From Castanopsis chinensis (taxonomy: Eukaryota > Streptophyta > Magnoliopsida > Fagales > Fagaceae): a stretch of 64,000 nucleotides of DNA. The notes beneath the pieces were generated by a model. It searched no databases. It had not been told where the DNA came from and saw only the letters and a list, made by a program, of their open reading frames with translations. Below are positions 21,226-33,074 of this stretch, in pieces. Made by a program: the position numbers and the translations under genes. Position 1 is the stretch's first letter. Each line of letters opens with the position of its first letter. Location of the stretch: contig JAVQMG010000125.1 of NCBI GenBank assembly GCA_032878915.1, positions 8,561,501 through 8,625,500 of the forward strand. Direction: 5' to 3'.

Positions 21226-22760
21226 AATTGTTAGTATTTATTCTACATAAACTTGTCTTTTTTATTGTTGAGATTTTTTTTGAGAGGATTTTTATTATTG
21301 AGTTCACTAATCTAAAAAATTCATGTTTTCCTAAGAGCTCCTAATAATTAAGAAAATAACTATCTCTATTTGAAATGGACCTGTTAGGTTATAAATTGAC
21401 CCCCGTTAATTAATTCAATTACTTAAGTTGATTAATTATTTGAATTTCACACAAATAATGTGGAGGCACAATCAAATTAACCAAACTAAATTGGATGCAG
21501 TGGAAAATAGATTTAATATCGATGGGGAAAATCTTTGCAAACAAAAACCTTACCGAGTGAATTTTAGGTCACTACTCTCAAAAAATCTGCTAATAAAAAA
21601 ACAAGCAGTTACAACTTACAAGTATAATGAATCTTACTCTATAGGTCTATTCAAAAATACCAACTTACAGCTGAACCTACTGACCTATACCAGTATTAGC
21701 TCTAATACCCAATTGGACTTGTTCTTATAGAGACTTTTTCTTTGCACAGATCCTAATACGTGACTAACAAAATAACAACTTGATTGTTGTTGTTCAATGT
21801 GGAGTTCTTCAATCCAAACTTATTGATCAGGAAGCAGCTTGGTACATAAACCTAAGGTGCACAAAAAGTCACAATAGCTCTTGTAAAACGTGTATCTCAA
21901 TATAAGTCTTTGTGTCTCTAAAGAAGGATATAAAATATTGCTTTTATATCACCTAGAGCCGGAAACCTTAGAATGGTCATCGTGGGACCGAAAACAGATC
22001 TAGAATTTTAAAATTCACAAATCTTGGTAGATTGAGATGTATTGAGATTCATTAAATCTCAATAAATTGAAGATATCGAGCCAGGTGTTGAGATCTTCTG
22101 TTCCATCTTTTCTTGTATTGTTTCTTGAGTATTTTTTATGTCTTTAATAATATTACTTGTAAAAGTACTTCATGATGTCCTTGAACACACTAAAACTAAG
22201 ACCCAAATACAAGTAAAATGCGTTCTGTCAAAAAATATGTCAATTACATAAATTTGTTCCTAATTGGACCAATTTCATGGTTCAATTAAAGGGATACATA
22301 ATATGACATCATTTAAAATGGATCCATTTCAAGTTTTCGCTTCAATATTATAAATCCAAACTAGTTTTTATATAATTATGTTTTTGAATTCATTGTGGTT
22401 TATGTCTAATTTGTTTCTTTCCCTTTTATTTTTTTTTAACAATTTTTTTGACTTTTCTTCTCAATCAACAACTTCAATAAGCGTTTTGATGTAAGAGATC
22501 TTGCCATGAATTGTAACAAATATGATTTAACTATGGTATTGACACCATAGCATGAAGTGAAAACAACAAAAAGGGGCCGATAAGCGTATATCTGTCTCAT
22601 GTCTTGGTAGTTATTGGTTCTAGAAAACCATAAATCTAATAAACAACTGGAACATAGTAATTAGTACCCGCCAGATGAGATCAGGTCAATAAGATTAGTT
22701 CAACCCAAGCATATACTTAATTATACGGGTCATACCATTGACTATTAAACATTCCCAATA
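21226..22760. other. AT-rich repeat-derived sequence, no gene
   Basis: A 303-bp open frame at 21428-21730 has no recognisable domain and very AT-rich codon use. TGTTAGGTTATAAATTG at 21382 and the 'ggagccggaaacc' neighbourhood resemble LTR sequence, but I could not place both ends. Confidence 0.4.
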
Positions 22761-22772
22761 AGGACGGAGTCA

Positions 22773-22806
<34 letters not shown>

Positions 22807-22817
22807 ATGTGTATGTG
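22773..22817. repeat. (TA)n(TG)n microsatellite
   Basis: Compound simple repeat about 330 bp upstream of the GLP1 start codon. Confidence 0.9.
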
Positions 22818-23047
22818 GGTCCTTCAATCATCTCAATGTTAAATATACTATGAAAGTAAGGTTAATTTGTGGCTTGGAAAAAGCAACTTGAAAACTGCAC
22901 AATGGCATTGAAGTGGTCCAACTTGATTCTTTTCAAATTGTGTACAGGCTATTAGTGTTTAAAGAAAGGTTCAAATTGAGAGCGGCTGAAGAGTTACCAA
23001 GTCTTATATGCTCCGTTTGTGAAACTACAGGTTCACTTACTCCTCTC

Positions 23048-23055
23048 TATAAATA
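23048..23055 (+). promoter_or_regulatory. TATA box of GLP1
   Basis: TATAAATA, 97 bp upstream of the start codon, within the block CTCCTCTCTATAAATAGACAT shared with GLP2. Homology between the two promoters extends back at least to 22840. Confidence 0.8.
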
Positions 23056-23144
23056 GACATATCCACATATACTTTGTTCCCATCCCTCACCCAAGCAAGA
23101 ATACGCAGTGTATAAGATACGATAGAGATAACATAACCTCAAAT

Positions 23145-24072
23145 ATGATGAAAGGTGTTCCTTATTTTGTTTCTGTGGCCATTTTGGCTTTGGCATTTTC
23201 CCTTGGTTCTGCCTATGACCCTAGTCCTCTGCAAGACTTTTGTGTCGCAATTAACAACACTGATTCTGCTAGTATGTACATGCTCTCTCTCTCTCTTTTT
23301 TTTTTTTGATGAACTGCAAATCTACATGCCCACTCATTATTAGCAGAACGTAGTAGTGTTATTATCACCTACGTTCTTTCGAGATCATTTTCATGAAGTT
23401 CAACACATTAATGAAATTATTATCATCACCTACGTTATATCATCTACATTAGATTTTTTTCCGTACAAGACATGCTATTGTCCTTTGTTACAGAACTTTC
23501 TTATTTGTGACAATAACAAACTTTTTTTGTGTGTAGTATTTGTGAATGGAAAATTTTGTAAGGACCCAGCAACTGTCACAGCCAATGATTTTTTCTTTCC
23601 CGGACTTAATATTCCTGGAAACACAGCTGCAAGTAAACTTGGATCAAGTGTCAATCTTGTGAACGTCGATAAATTACCTGGTCTCAACACTCTAGGCATA
23701 TCTTTGGCTCGTCTCGACTTTGCCCCATATGGCCTGAATCCTCCTCACACTCACCCTCGCGGCACTGAGCTTTTAGTAGTCATGGAGGGTACTCTCTTGG
23801 TTGGATTTGTCACATCCAACCCAAACAAACTCTTCACCAAAGTTCTAAACAAGGGAGATGTCTTTGTCTTCCCAATTGGTCTCATTCACTTCCAATTCAA
23901 CATAGGGCAGACCAATGCTGTTGCCTTTGCTGGTCTCAGCAGTCAAAATCCTGGGTTGATCACCATTGCAAATGCGGTTTTTGGATCTAATCCACCCATC
24001 AATCCTGATGTTCTTGCCAAGGCCTTCCAGTTAGACAAGAATGTAGTTGATTATCTTCAGAAACAATTCTAA
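23145..24072 (+). CDS. Germin-like protein 1 (extracellular Mn-cupin)
   Basis: Two exons, 23145-23271 and 23537-24072. The intron (GT...TAG) interrupts codon 43 in phase 1. The spliced frame is 220 aa, normal for the germin family. Residues 1-23 form a signal peptide ending LGSA, so the mature protein starts YDPSPLQDFC and should be secreted to the apoplast. Germin box 1 gives metal ligands H113, H115 and E120, and box 2 gives H160. C33 and C50 are the conserved N-terminal disulfide pair. N37 is an N-glycosylation sequon, and the KGD tripeptide is at 148-150. These residues predict a manganese-binding beta-barrel that assembles as hexamers. The sequence resembles GLP subfamily 1 members, which occur in plant tandem clusters and are often linked to defence or superoxide metabolism. 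Oxalate oxidase or SOD activity cannot be read from sequence. Two adjacent ATGs exist and the upstream one was chosen. No defect seen. Confidence 0.93.
23272..23536 (+). other. GLP1 intron
   Basis: Starts GTATGTACAT, contains CT and T-runs, ends TGTGTGTAG. Same position and phase as in GLP2 but largely different in internal sequence. Confidence 0.85.
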
Positions 24073-24186
24073 GTCAACTACAATTGGGAAAAATATTTGT
24101 AATAGGAATGATGAACCACTATATAGTTTGAATATAAAGTTAACAATTTTTCTCTTGATGTAATTCCATTGAAATAATTATTATCA

Positions 24187-24192
24187 AATAAA
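24187..24192 (+). terminator. GLP1 polyadenylation signal candidate
   Basis: AATAAA 115 bp after the stop codon, in a context (AATAAAATGGTTT) that is repeated behind GLP2. Confidence 0.6.
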
Positions 24193-24209
24193 ATGGTTTG
24201 TTATTATTT

Positions 24210-24584
24210 ATCTTTTTCAGTGCGAGTCATTGTGTAAAAGGAAAGGCAAAGCAATCAGTGCACAAAGAAATCTTGATTAATTACACCTTGGATCCACAAT
24301 GTTTGAAATTACCAGCACCTAACTATTAAATATAAAAAGATCTAGATTGTATTTAAAATAGTCAGGGAATTTGTTTTCGTTTACGCAAATGGGAGGTCAA
24401 ATTTAATTAGGGCCCAGTTGCATCTATTCTTTGTCAAACATTTACGCATGTAAGATTGAAGCAACATTTTTGGGTGTTGAAATAGCAAATGTATTGAGCT
24501 TCTACAACGCTATGTATTCATACTGTGGTAACATGGAAAAAATTATACGAGGGAGAAAAACGTAATGCTTAAGGGTTTAAATAT
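24210..24584. other. GLP1 3' flank, shared with GLP2 3' flank
   Basis: Non-coding. Sequence around 24280-24550 aligns with 39880-39890 plus 46620-46790 downstream of GLP2, once the copia element inserted at 39891-46623 is removed. The GLP duplication therefore included at least 400 bp of 3' flank. Confidence 0.65.
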
Positions 24585-25348
24585 TGTTAAAGCTATATGC
24601 TCTATGTACTTGTAGAACAAACAAACAAATTTATGGGTTAGTTTAGGGCTAACTTAGAGTAGTTCTCTAATATATAAACCCAACTTTTGCTCATTGTAAA
24701 CACAAGAGTCCAATAGTGAAGATGTAACAGTTAAAGATGTAAAGCCCAATTGAAGACTCAAGAAACATTCAGGATCAAGACAAATGAAGTTCTGCACAAT
24801 TGAAGACTCAAGAAAGTAGGAAAAGATAAGTGTAAGAAGAGTTTCACTTATCTTGACCGATCAAGACGCACATCTCGACTAATCCAGATTTGTGCAGATA
24901 TGATTTCTCACTTTCTTTCTCAGTCAATGAATCTAGGGTTTTGATGGATCTTGAGGATATTTAAATATAAATCCTAAAGCACGTTTTTACATATTCAAGA
25001 GGAGGGCAGTGCACAGATCTAGAGTTTTTCCAAACCCTTTTGAAGCTACAACTGGAAACCTTGTGCAAATAATAGATTTGGCTATAGAATAAAGTTACTG
25101 CAATCAAATCAACCACAGTTGATGATCTAAACCTTTGAGTGGATTCTTAAAATCACAAACAGGAGTTTTTGTGTGCAACAGTTTCACAATAGAAGAGTTT
25201 GTGGATTTGAAATTACATGTGGTTATGTGAGTAAGTATTACATGAGGTAGCAATAGATTTAGGATTAAATCTATTGTATAATTTTCCATTCTATTAGTGA
25301 AATGTTACCTTGAGAATTGTTTAGTTTAAATTCTCCCCAAGTTTTTTT
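24585..25348. mobile_element. Probable older LTR, left part (interrupted)
   Basis: Starts TGTTAAAGC and appears to continue after the SIRE-like element at 34191 (AAACCACAGTTTC...) to an end ...CCCTAACA at 34357. Joining across the 5-bp insertion duplication gives a continuous LTR-like sequence. I could not confirm a target duplication for this outer LTR, so its ends are tentative. Confidence 0.35.
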
Positions 25349-25353
25349 CTCTG

Positions 25354-26395
25354 TGAATGTTCAAATAGTGTGTAAAACACCTATGGAAGTTTAAACTCCC
25401 AAATTACAAATTACCAACACAAACTTATTATCAAACAATGTATGTGTGGAACATGAAAAATAAGCTAAAACAAAATTGGTAAGACAATCTAAATCGAAAT
25501 TAATTACAACCACAGCAGTAATTAAAAGGTAAAGATTAAGGGAAGAGAGATGCAAACGCAAAGACAGCATAACGATGTGTTATTGAAGAGGAAACCGAAG
25601 TCCTCGGTGAAAAACCTTTCCGCCATCCTCCAAGCATTCAATAATCCATTAGAGAATAAAGTTGGGATACATGAATAGTATAAGACCCTCCAAGCTTAAT
25701 CTACTCAGTGCACCTAAGCCCTCCAAGCTTCTTGCTCCAACAGGGTTAAGCTGAACTTTGTCTTCTCTAGCTTACCAGATCCCGCAATAAAACCATTGCA
25801 TCAACCAAAATGAATTAGTACCTTCAGGACTGCTCCCCAAGTACCAAAATATCTCCTCACAGATATGAGTGTGGTGAGATAAGGATTTGGCTAATGTCCC
25901 TTTCAAGGATGTAACAATGGAGAGGGTGAGAGTAGAGGAATTTGGAGAATTAAATGATGAAGATTATGGATGAGTCAATATTGTTTTTCTCTAAGGTTTC
26001 TCTCTCAAAATTCTCTCTAGAAGCTTTCTACATTTTGTGGGTATAAGGGTATTTATAGTACGGTGTGTATGGAATGCGAAAAGTTAGTTACAGCTAAACA
26101 GGGAATTCTGGCAACTTGAACTCGTGACTGGAACGAGTTGTGAGTTTGAATCGCGAGCTAACTGCCTGGCCAGCTGGAGGTTTGGTGACTCGCCTATTGT
26201 GAGATCCAGTTGCTAGGCTCTTCTTGAATGCACACTCTTGAGCTTTTAAGCACACTCTTGAGTTTTTCTTCACACTCTCGCACACATTATCCTTACATGA
26301 TTCCCACCTAAATATAGGATTTCTAAATGCTGAATTACAAGCAAATTTGGTACGGAATAAAGCCAACAAAATAATTTAATAAATTCAATCTTACA
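25354..26395 (-). repeat. SIRE-like element 3' LTR (1042 bp)
   Basis: Aligns with 33075-34185 along its length. It lacks about 70 bp present near 33895-33985 of the other LTR. Confidence 0.85.
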
Positions 26396-26410
26396 ATCTC
26401 CTCCTTTGGC
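26396..26410 (-). other. Polypurine tract of SIRE-like element
   Basis: Reads CCAAAGGAGGAGAT on the minus strand immediately before the 3' LTR, the usual plus-strand primer position. Confidence 0.75.
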
Positions 26411-27178
26411 TATTTTGTGACAAAATCCTAAAACAAACTCTAGACTTAACATGTGAGTTGGGAACATTTGAACAAAACTCACTCATACCTAATTCTAGAA
26501 CCTGTGAAGCTCTTGAACCATACGAACAAGTATTTCTTGAAAATAACAACACAATACAATCATTGTAAGCAGAAAACTTGAAATACATATGGAACAAGTA
26601 CAATGCAATCAAGCAATAAAGAGTAACAGCAGTAAAGCAAGGTTTGACCAAATATGAGCAATCACTATAAATAGTGACCACAATGATCATTCACTCAAGG
26701 AATGAACATCCGGACATGTAAGTTTATGAGCTCAAAGCAAAGTATCATTTGCATGTCTAACACGTAACCGACACAACAACACAAGGTAATTGCATCAAGG
26801 ATATAAAATCCAACAAGGGCACAAGAGTGATGTACTAAGAGAAATGCATAACATCAACTAAAAATAGTGAGCTACAAAGCTAAGGTAAAAAATATAGCAA
26901 CATAATCTAAAAACACAACATGACATAAACATAAACATAGGCCTTTTCTATCTCCCGCTCTTCAACATCAATACTCACCCTTTGATCAAGTTCCCCCTAT
27001 CATCATCATGATGTTTAGATGGTGCAGGAGAGAGGCAAGTCCAGACATCTTGGTGCTCATGTTGTGGATGGAAGCCATAATGTTATCTAACTTCTCATCA
27101 TAGGAGGATGAACCAAAGTGTGAACCATTGTGAGAAGTTGGAGTCTCTGTCTTGATTCCCTTCCAACTATGACCAATG
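26411..27178. other. Non-coding 3' interior of SIRE-like element
   Basis: Contains no supported frame in the element's sense. Small open frames here overlap the LTR edge and look fortuitous. Confidence 0.5.
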
Positions 27179-27583
27179 CTAGCGCTGAGCGTACGAATGT
27201 TGATTGGACTCTTTTACCCAGCATTTGAGCTTATCTCCCTCAACAATGGTGTTAACATAGAACTCTTTTACCAAATTCTCATATGCATCATCAAGGTTGG
27301 AGAGAAGGAAGTTCCAATCCTTGGTGGCAAACCATTTTGGAATGTTAGTTTCTAGGAGAAACGGCTGATCAACAGCCCTTTCAACCAGCAATGAGGCTTC
27401 TCTAAAGAATTTCTCACAGGTCTGAAAAGTAGCAAAAGATCTAAACTTGTTAGGGTCATGCACTTCCATCAGTGATTGGGTCCTCTTTGACCTAGGATAA
27501 AGATCATCAACATCAATCATAGGCTCTTTCCCTTTGCTGCTGCTTCCTTTCACTATAGATCTTTTGAATGGAGACATGTTCAA
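27179..27583 (-). pseudogene. Extra ORF downstream of pol ('env-like' position)
   Basis: A 134-aa frame beginning MNMSPFKRSIVKGSS. It has the pattern F..F.TCEKFF.EASLLVER...LLETNIPKWF...W..L......YENLVKEFYVN....G. This resembles the plant-specific 'putative plant transposon protein' domain (the 'LVREFYAN' motif) found in ORFs after pol in SIRE-type elements. Membrane segments are not evident here. It is in the same sense as pol, between RNase H and the 3' LTR, and truncated relative to what I expect for the family. Its function is unknown; the 'env-like' label is positional. Confidence 0.55.
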
Positions 27584-29494
27584 GCTGCATCATGTTACAC
27601 CAAACCACAACAGAAAACACACAAGACATCAAACTCTATTAGCATTGAGTTAGTCCCAAAACAGGAATGTTGAAGAAAACCCTAAAATCATGATGTCTTT
27701 ATTATGTCGCTAAATGTGTGTCCCACAAATAACACATTGTGCAGCCAAAGGTAGAGAGTAACAACATATATCCAACACAACCTACACAACAATCTCACCA
27801 AAACATTAAATACCCATATTTAAGCAACATATTCACATATATCATCAAAAACACCTAATTCAAGAAATCTTAGGATGGAAACGTGAAAGATAGTGAGAAA
27901 GAAACAGAGCCCATACCTTTTCTTGAAGATTGGTGAAGAGGTGTGAAATAATATGGAGAGATTGTGTGTGAACACGAGGACCTTGAAAGAGGTAAAGAAG
28001 GACAAGATGATGAATAGCCACTAGATGCGAGCGAAAAACTGAAAAGTTTGTGAACCTGTCTTGAAAATAACCTTCATTGTGCAAAACATGCGATTTTTGC
28101 TACTGGATTAAGTCGCAAACAAGTAGCCAAAGCAAGCTGCCTAAAACCCTTATGACAAGATTAGGAAAAATTTGTCTAAGTGTTTTTTGCGACTGGAAGT
28201 TCCATCCATAAGTAAGTCATGATAGGAGTTGCCAAACTTTCTTAGTAAACTCGTGACTAGAGCTTTCACTTGCAAGCAAGTCGCCAAACTAAGTCACGAG
28301 AAAATTAAAAACCCAATTTTTGAAAATTTTTCTAAGACTTTTTTCGCGATTGGGGCCATGACCCGCCAGAGAGTCGCCAGGAGCTTCTGTGTAAGCTCGC
28401 GATTGGGGTCTCGTAACTAGCTTGACTCGTGAGGCAAGTCGCCAAAACAGGGTTGCACAGTTTTTGAAACTTTTGAAATTTTTCAAAACAAAAATACTTT
28501 CCAAAAACAAACAAAACAATCCAAAAATTTTTGTGTTTGATTAATATATAATTGAGCATGTGCAACATATTTAATCATGTACAATCATACAAATGAATAA
28601 GACATTCATTGAACATAGACATGTGTGATGTGTGTGGGTATCAAAGATGAAATGATCCTTAGTCTAATGTGAATCTTCAATGATCAATTCAACACAAGAC
28701 ATACACAATTAGCACGAGGAAAAGTGACCAATCTCAATTATAGAAATATGTATATATGACCTCCCACAAAACTTGATTACATACTACAAAAGCTTTTTAT
28801 TTGGCTTCATACACAACATATCATTTGATCTTTTATAATCAATATATCTCATTTTGAGATCGATGCTTGAAATTTTTGATATTTTAATTTAATGAGCAAG
28901 TCTTTGGCTTTTTGAGCATCATACATTTTTCATAAAAGTTGCTTTCCTTTTTTCCTAATTAAATACTAGTATATGCGACGACTTTTGTAGCTCATTATCT
29001 CTTTTCATTTTGAGATTTACATTTGTTGAGCTCTTTAAACAAAAACTAAAATCAAAGATTGGGAAGATATATAGATACAAGTCTACGCAAGTTTCAAGAT
29101 CAACAAAACTATTGACTAATTATTCATGACAAGTTTGAAAATCTATTTATAACAGTCACATAGATTTCAAGATAAATCCCACAATGATAAGAGTGCATAA
29201 AGAACAAGTTACGATGGTAAATGCACAAATGCATTAGTACAAAACTACAAGGCAAAACATGTTTGTGACGATACATAATAATGTCGATCAAACTTTATGA
29301 ATTTTCTACTTTTTATGTGTTTTTGGATTTTTGACACAAAAACAAGTAAAGATTGACCAAGAAATGTATAAACATTCATAGCAAAAAAATAACAAACAGA
29401 ATATGCTATATAAATAGCCAACAAAGTAGTGTGTGCCCTACATAAGAGAAACTAAATCAAGATAAAGAGGTAAAGCACACATCACACATGAGAT
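27584..29494. other. Spacer between pol and the downstream ORF of the SIRE-like element
   Basis: About 1.9 kb with no convincing coding frame. 28030-28450 contains repeated 'gcgac/cgcga' words also seen in the LTR. Confidence 0.45.
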
Positions 29495-30950
29495 TCAAGG
29501 AATTATACTAACACCGATGGTCTTATAGAGTGATTCAAACTGTGGACCATCGAGAGGCTTGGTGAAGATGTCCGCCTTTTGATTGTTTGTGTGTATGAAT
29601 TCAAGACATACAACTTTATCTTCCACCAAATCCCGGATGGAGTGGTAATGCATCTCTATGTGTTTTGACTTTGAATGCTGAACCGAATTCTTAGAGAGAT
29701 TTATAGCACTGGTGTTATCATAGAAAACACACATTGTATCTTGAGTAAATCCGTAATCATGAAGTAGCTTTTTCATCCAAAGAAGTTGTGTGCAGCAACT
29801 TCCAGCAGCTATGTACTCTTCTTCAGCCGTAAAGAGAGACGAAATTTTGTTTCTTGCTCATCCAAGAGACAAGATTGTTTCTAAGATAGAAGCAACCACT
29901 TGAAGTACTCTTTCGATCATTCACATTGCCAGCCCAATTTGCATCTGAATAACCTACAAGGCAAGCATTAGAGTCCTTTGAGTACCACAAGCCATAATCC
30001 GAAGTTCCATTGACATATCATATGATTCGCTTCACCGCAGTTAGGTGGGATTCCTTCAGAGCAGCTTGATATCGAGCATAAACACCCATGCTAAAAGCAA
30101 TATCCGGTCTACTGGTTGTAAGATAGAGTAAACTCCCAATGATACTCCTATACAAGGTTGGACTCACTTCTACCTCGGAGGAATCAACATTAAGGTTTGT
30201 AGATGAACTCATGGGAGTGGAGGCATGCTTTTTGGACTCTAATCCAAACTTCTTGACAATATTTCTAGCATATTTTTCTTGTGAGTTGTGAAATGAATAT
30301 GCCTTCCTTCTTTTGTTTGACTTGAAGACCCAAGAAAAATGTTAGCTCCCCCACTATACTCATCTCAAATTATTTCTTCATCTCCTCAGAAAACTCTATA
30401 GCTCGAGCATCAAAGGTAGCTCCAAATACTATGTCATTAACATATACTTGAGCCACAAGAAGGTAATCCCCATCATCTTTGACAAATAAAGTCCGGTCGG
30501 CATACCCTTTTTTGAACCCTCTATCCAGGAGGTAATGGGTAAGTTGATCATACCAAGCTCTAGGAGCTTGTTTCAAGCCATAAAGAGCTTTCTTCAATCT
30601 CAGCACATGGTCCGGGAAGTGAGGATCTTCGAAACCTTTGGGTTGTTCAAAAAACACTTCTTCATTTAGCCTATTTAGGTAACCATTTAGAAATGCACAT
30701 TTTATATCCATTTGGTAGAGTTTGAAGTTCATAGTGCAAGCAATTGACATAAGAATGCAGATAGACTCAAGTCTTGGCACGAAAGCGAAGGATTCATCAA
30801 AATCTACTCCTTCTACTTAAGTGTATCCTTGAGCCACTAGCTGAGATTTGTTCCGAAAAATCTCTCCATCTTCATCGGTCTTGTTTTTGAACATGAACAT
30901 TTTCAGGCCTAGGAACAAGTTCCCATACATCATTTCTCACAAATTGATTA
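29495..30950 (-). pseudogene. SIRE-like element RT and RNase H remnants
   Basis: The RT part (30370-30780) reads MDIKCAFLNGYL...EEVFFEQPKGFE...ALYGLKQAPRAWYD. Its catalytic block is YVND instead of YVDD, a loss of one metal-binding aspartate. RNase H follows with SVQHSKSKHIEMHYHSIRD and KADIFTKPL (29495-29776). Between them 30018-30212 encodes YRSIIGSLLYLTTSRPDIAF. The domains lie in different frames separated by stops, so no functional enzyme is possible. Confidence 0.85.
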
Positions 30951-33008
30951 CACTTTTCATGCATTAACTCAACCCAATATTCATCTCGAAGAGCTTCTTC
31001 TACCTTTTTCGGCTCAAATTGGGCAAGGTAACAGTGGTATGTTACATGATTGGCCAGAAGTATGTTTCTCTTTCTAAGGCAAAGACCCTCATCTAAAGAC
31101 CCAATGGTGTTATTGTTTGGATGGTTTTTAATCACTCTTGATGATGGTTTCTTTGATGTGGACACTTTATCATTCTTGGGGATAGGAGGATGAACTTCAA
31201 GAGGAGTGAGAGGACTTGATGTTCTAGACTTTGATCTTGTTTCCATTCTTGAGTTCAAGAGAGTTGATTCCTTTTTTGGTGAAAGTCCTTCAACTTCAAT
31301 ATCAAGAGCTTCGACCTCAGCTGTGGGCTCTTTGGTGCTTGGCCCTTCTCTATCATCAACCATCTCAACTTTTGTTATAGCATCATCAATTTCTACATTG
31401 ATGGATTCCATTACCGTCTCTGTTCTCTTGTTGTAAACTCTATATGCCCAGCTAGTAGTAGAATATCCAAGGAAGATGCCTTCATCACTTTTTGTTTCAA
31501 ATTTTCTAATGTTCTCCCAATCATTTAGAATGTAACACTTGCTTCCAAACACTCGAAAGTACTTCACTTTCGGCTTCTTTGCATTCCAAATTTCATATGC
31601 GGTCTTCTTTGTTCCCATTTGGAAGAATATCCTATTACCAATGTGACATGAGGTGTTCATGGCTTTCCCCAAAACTTTCGAGGAATTTGCTTGTTGAGTA
31701 GCATCACTCTCACCATTTCTTGAATCACCCAATTTTTTCTCTTAACCACCCCATTTTGTTAAGGAGTTTTGGGACTGAAAATTCTTTTTTGATCCCATTC
31801 TTCTCTCAAATCGACTCAAATCTTGTATTCTTAAACTCCTTGCCATGATCACTCCTTATCTTGACAATCAGAATCCCTTTCTCATTTTGTAGTCTCTTGC
31901 ACAGAATTTTCAACTTGTCACATGCTTCTGATTTTTCTCTAAGAAACTCCACCGAAGTGTATCTTGAGAAATCGTCAACTATGACCATAATGCACCTCTT
32001 TCCTCCTAGACTTTCAGTTCTTGTAGGCCCCATTATGTCAACATGTAGAAGCTCTAAACAACGTGAGGTAGCAATTACATTCACCTTGTGATGACTTGCC
32101 TTTGTTTGCTTTCCCATTTGGTGTGCACCACAAATTGTCTTCTCTACCTTTCCAAATTTTGGAAGTCACTCAACATCTTCAAGTTTAGATACTTTAGCTA
32201 CTTGTTTGAAATTTGCGTGCCCAAATATGTGATGCCAAAGTTCCAACATGTCAACATGAGCACTTCTACAAGAAATTGGTGCCGTAGGAACTACACCGTA
32301 GCAATTTTCGGTAGTCCTATTTCCTTCCAAGACTTGAATCCCTTCTTCATTAATGATTATGCACCCCTTCTTTGAGAATTGAACAAGGAAGTCTTCATCA
32401 CATATTTGAGTGATGCTTAAGAGATTCACGTTTAGCCCTTTGATGTATAAGACATTCTTCAATAGAGGTAATCCCGGTATCTCAACAGTCCCTTTGCCGA
32501 GAACTTGAGCATGACTCCCATCGCCAAATGTCACATAGTCACCAACTTTCTCTTTGAGTGACTTAAACAATGATTTATCTCCTGTCATATGACGAGAATA
32601 GCCGCTATCAAGATACCATAAACATGAATTAAATACCTTCAAAGAAGTGTGTACAAATAAGCAAGCATGGGACAAACACTCTTGACCTTCAAATAGAGAC
32701 TTATCTTCATTTTTCATGCTCTTGTTAGATTGAATTTTCTTTTTCAGATTACCGACCTTATCACACAATATTCTATTTCTTCTTTTATACTTCTTAATCA
32801 AAGAACTAGACTCACATAAACTATTGTGTAAGATGTGATTCTCATTTTCAAAATATTTCAGCATGTGAACAAACATTCTAGCATGTTTCTTTATTTTTAA
32901 TAAATCTAGGAGTTCATTGTTAGGACACCCTTCAAACATACTCATAGAGTCATTATCACAAACATTTAAACCACAATTCAGCATAGCCTTCTTCATAACT
33001 TCATTCAT
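30951..33008 (-). pseudogene. SIRE-like element protease and integrase remnants
   Basis: The frame 32166-33008 contains the protease motif WYLDSGYSRHMTGD and, toward its end, the integrase zinc-binding start (LWHHIFGHANF). The integrase core is at 31806-32117 (LHVDIMGPTR, VIVDDFSRYTSVEFL, IRSDHGKEF). 30872-31732 continues with YFRVFGSKCYILND and DEGIFLGYST. The N-terminal 130 residues are lysine-rich and coiled-coil-like and begin only 67 bp from the LTR, so capsid and zinc knuckle are deleted. Confidence 0.85.
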
Positions 33009-33053
33009 AGCTAAGGGGTCTAGGATCGCACTTAGGTATTAAACCATAGCAAG

Positions 33054-33072
33054 TGCACCCGCTCTGATACCA
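33054..33072 (-). other. Primer binding site, initiator Met-tRNA
   Basis: TGGTATCAGAGCGGGTGCA on the minus strand, two bases from the LTR end, complementary to the 3' end of plant tRNA-iMet. Confidence 0.9.
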
Positions 33073-33074
33073 AT

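Noticed and set aside
21428..21730. 100-codon plus-strand frame
   Set aside because: Very AT-rich composition, no motif, within LTR-like sequence.
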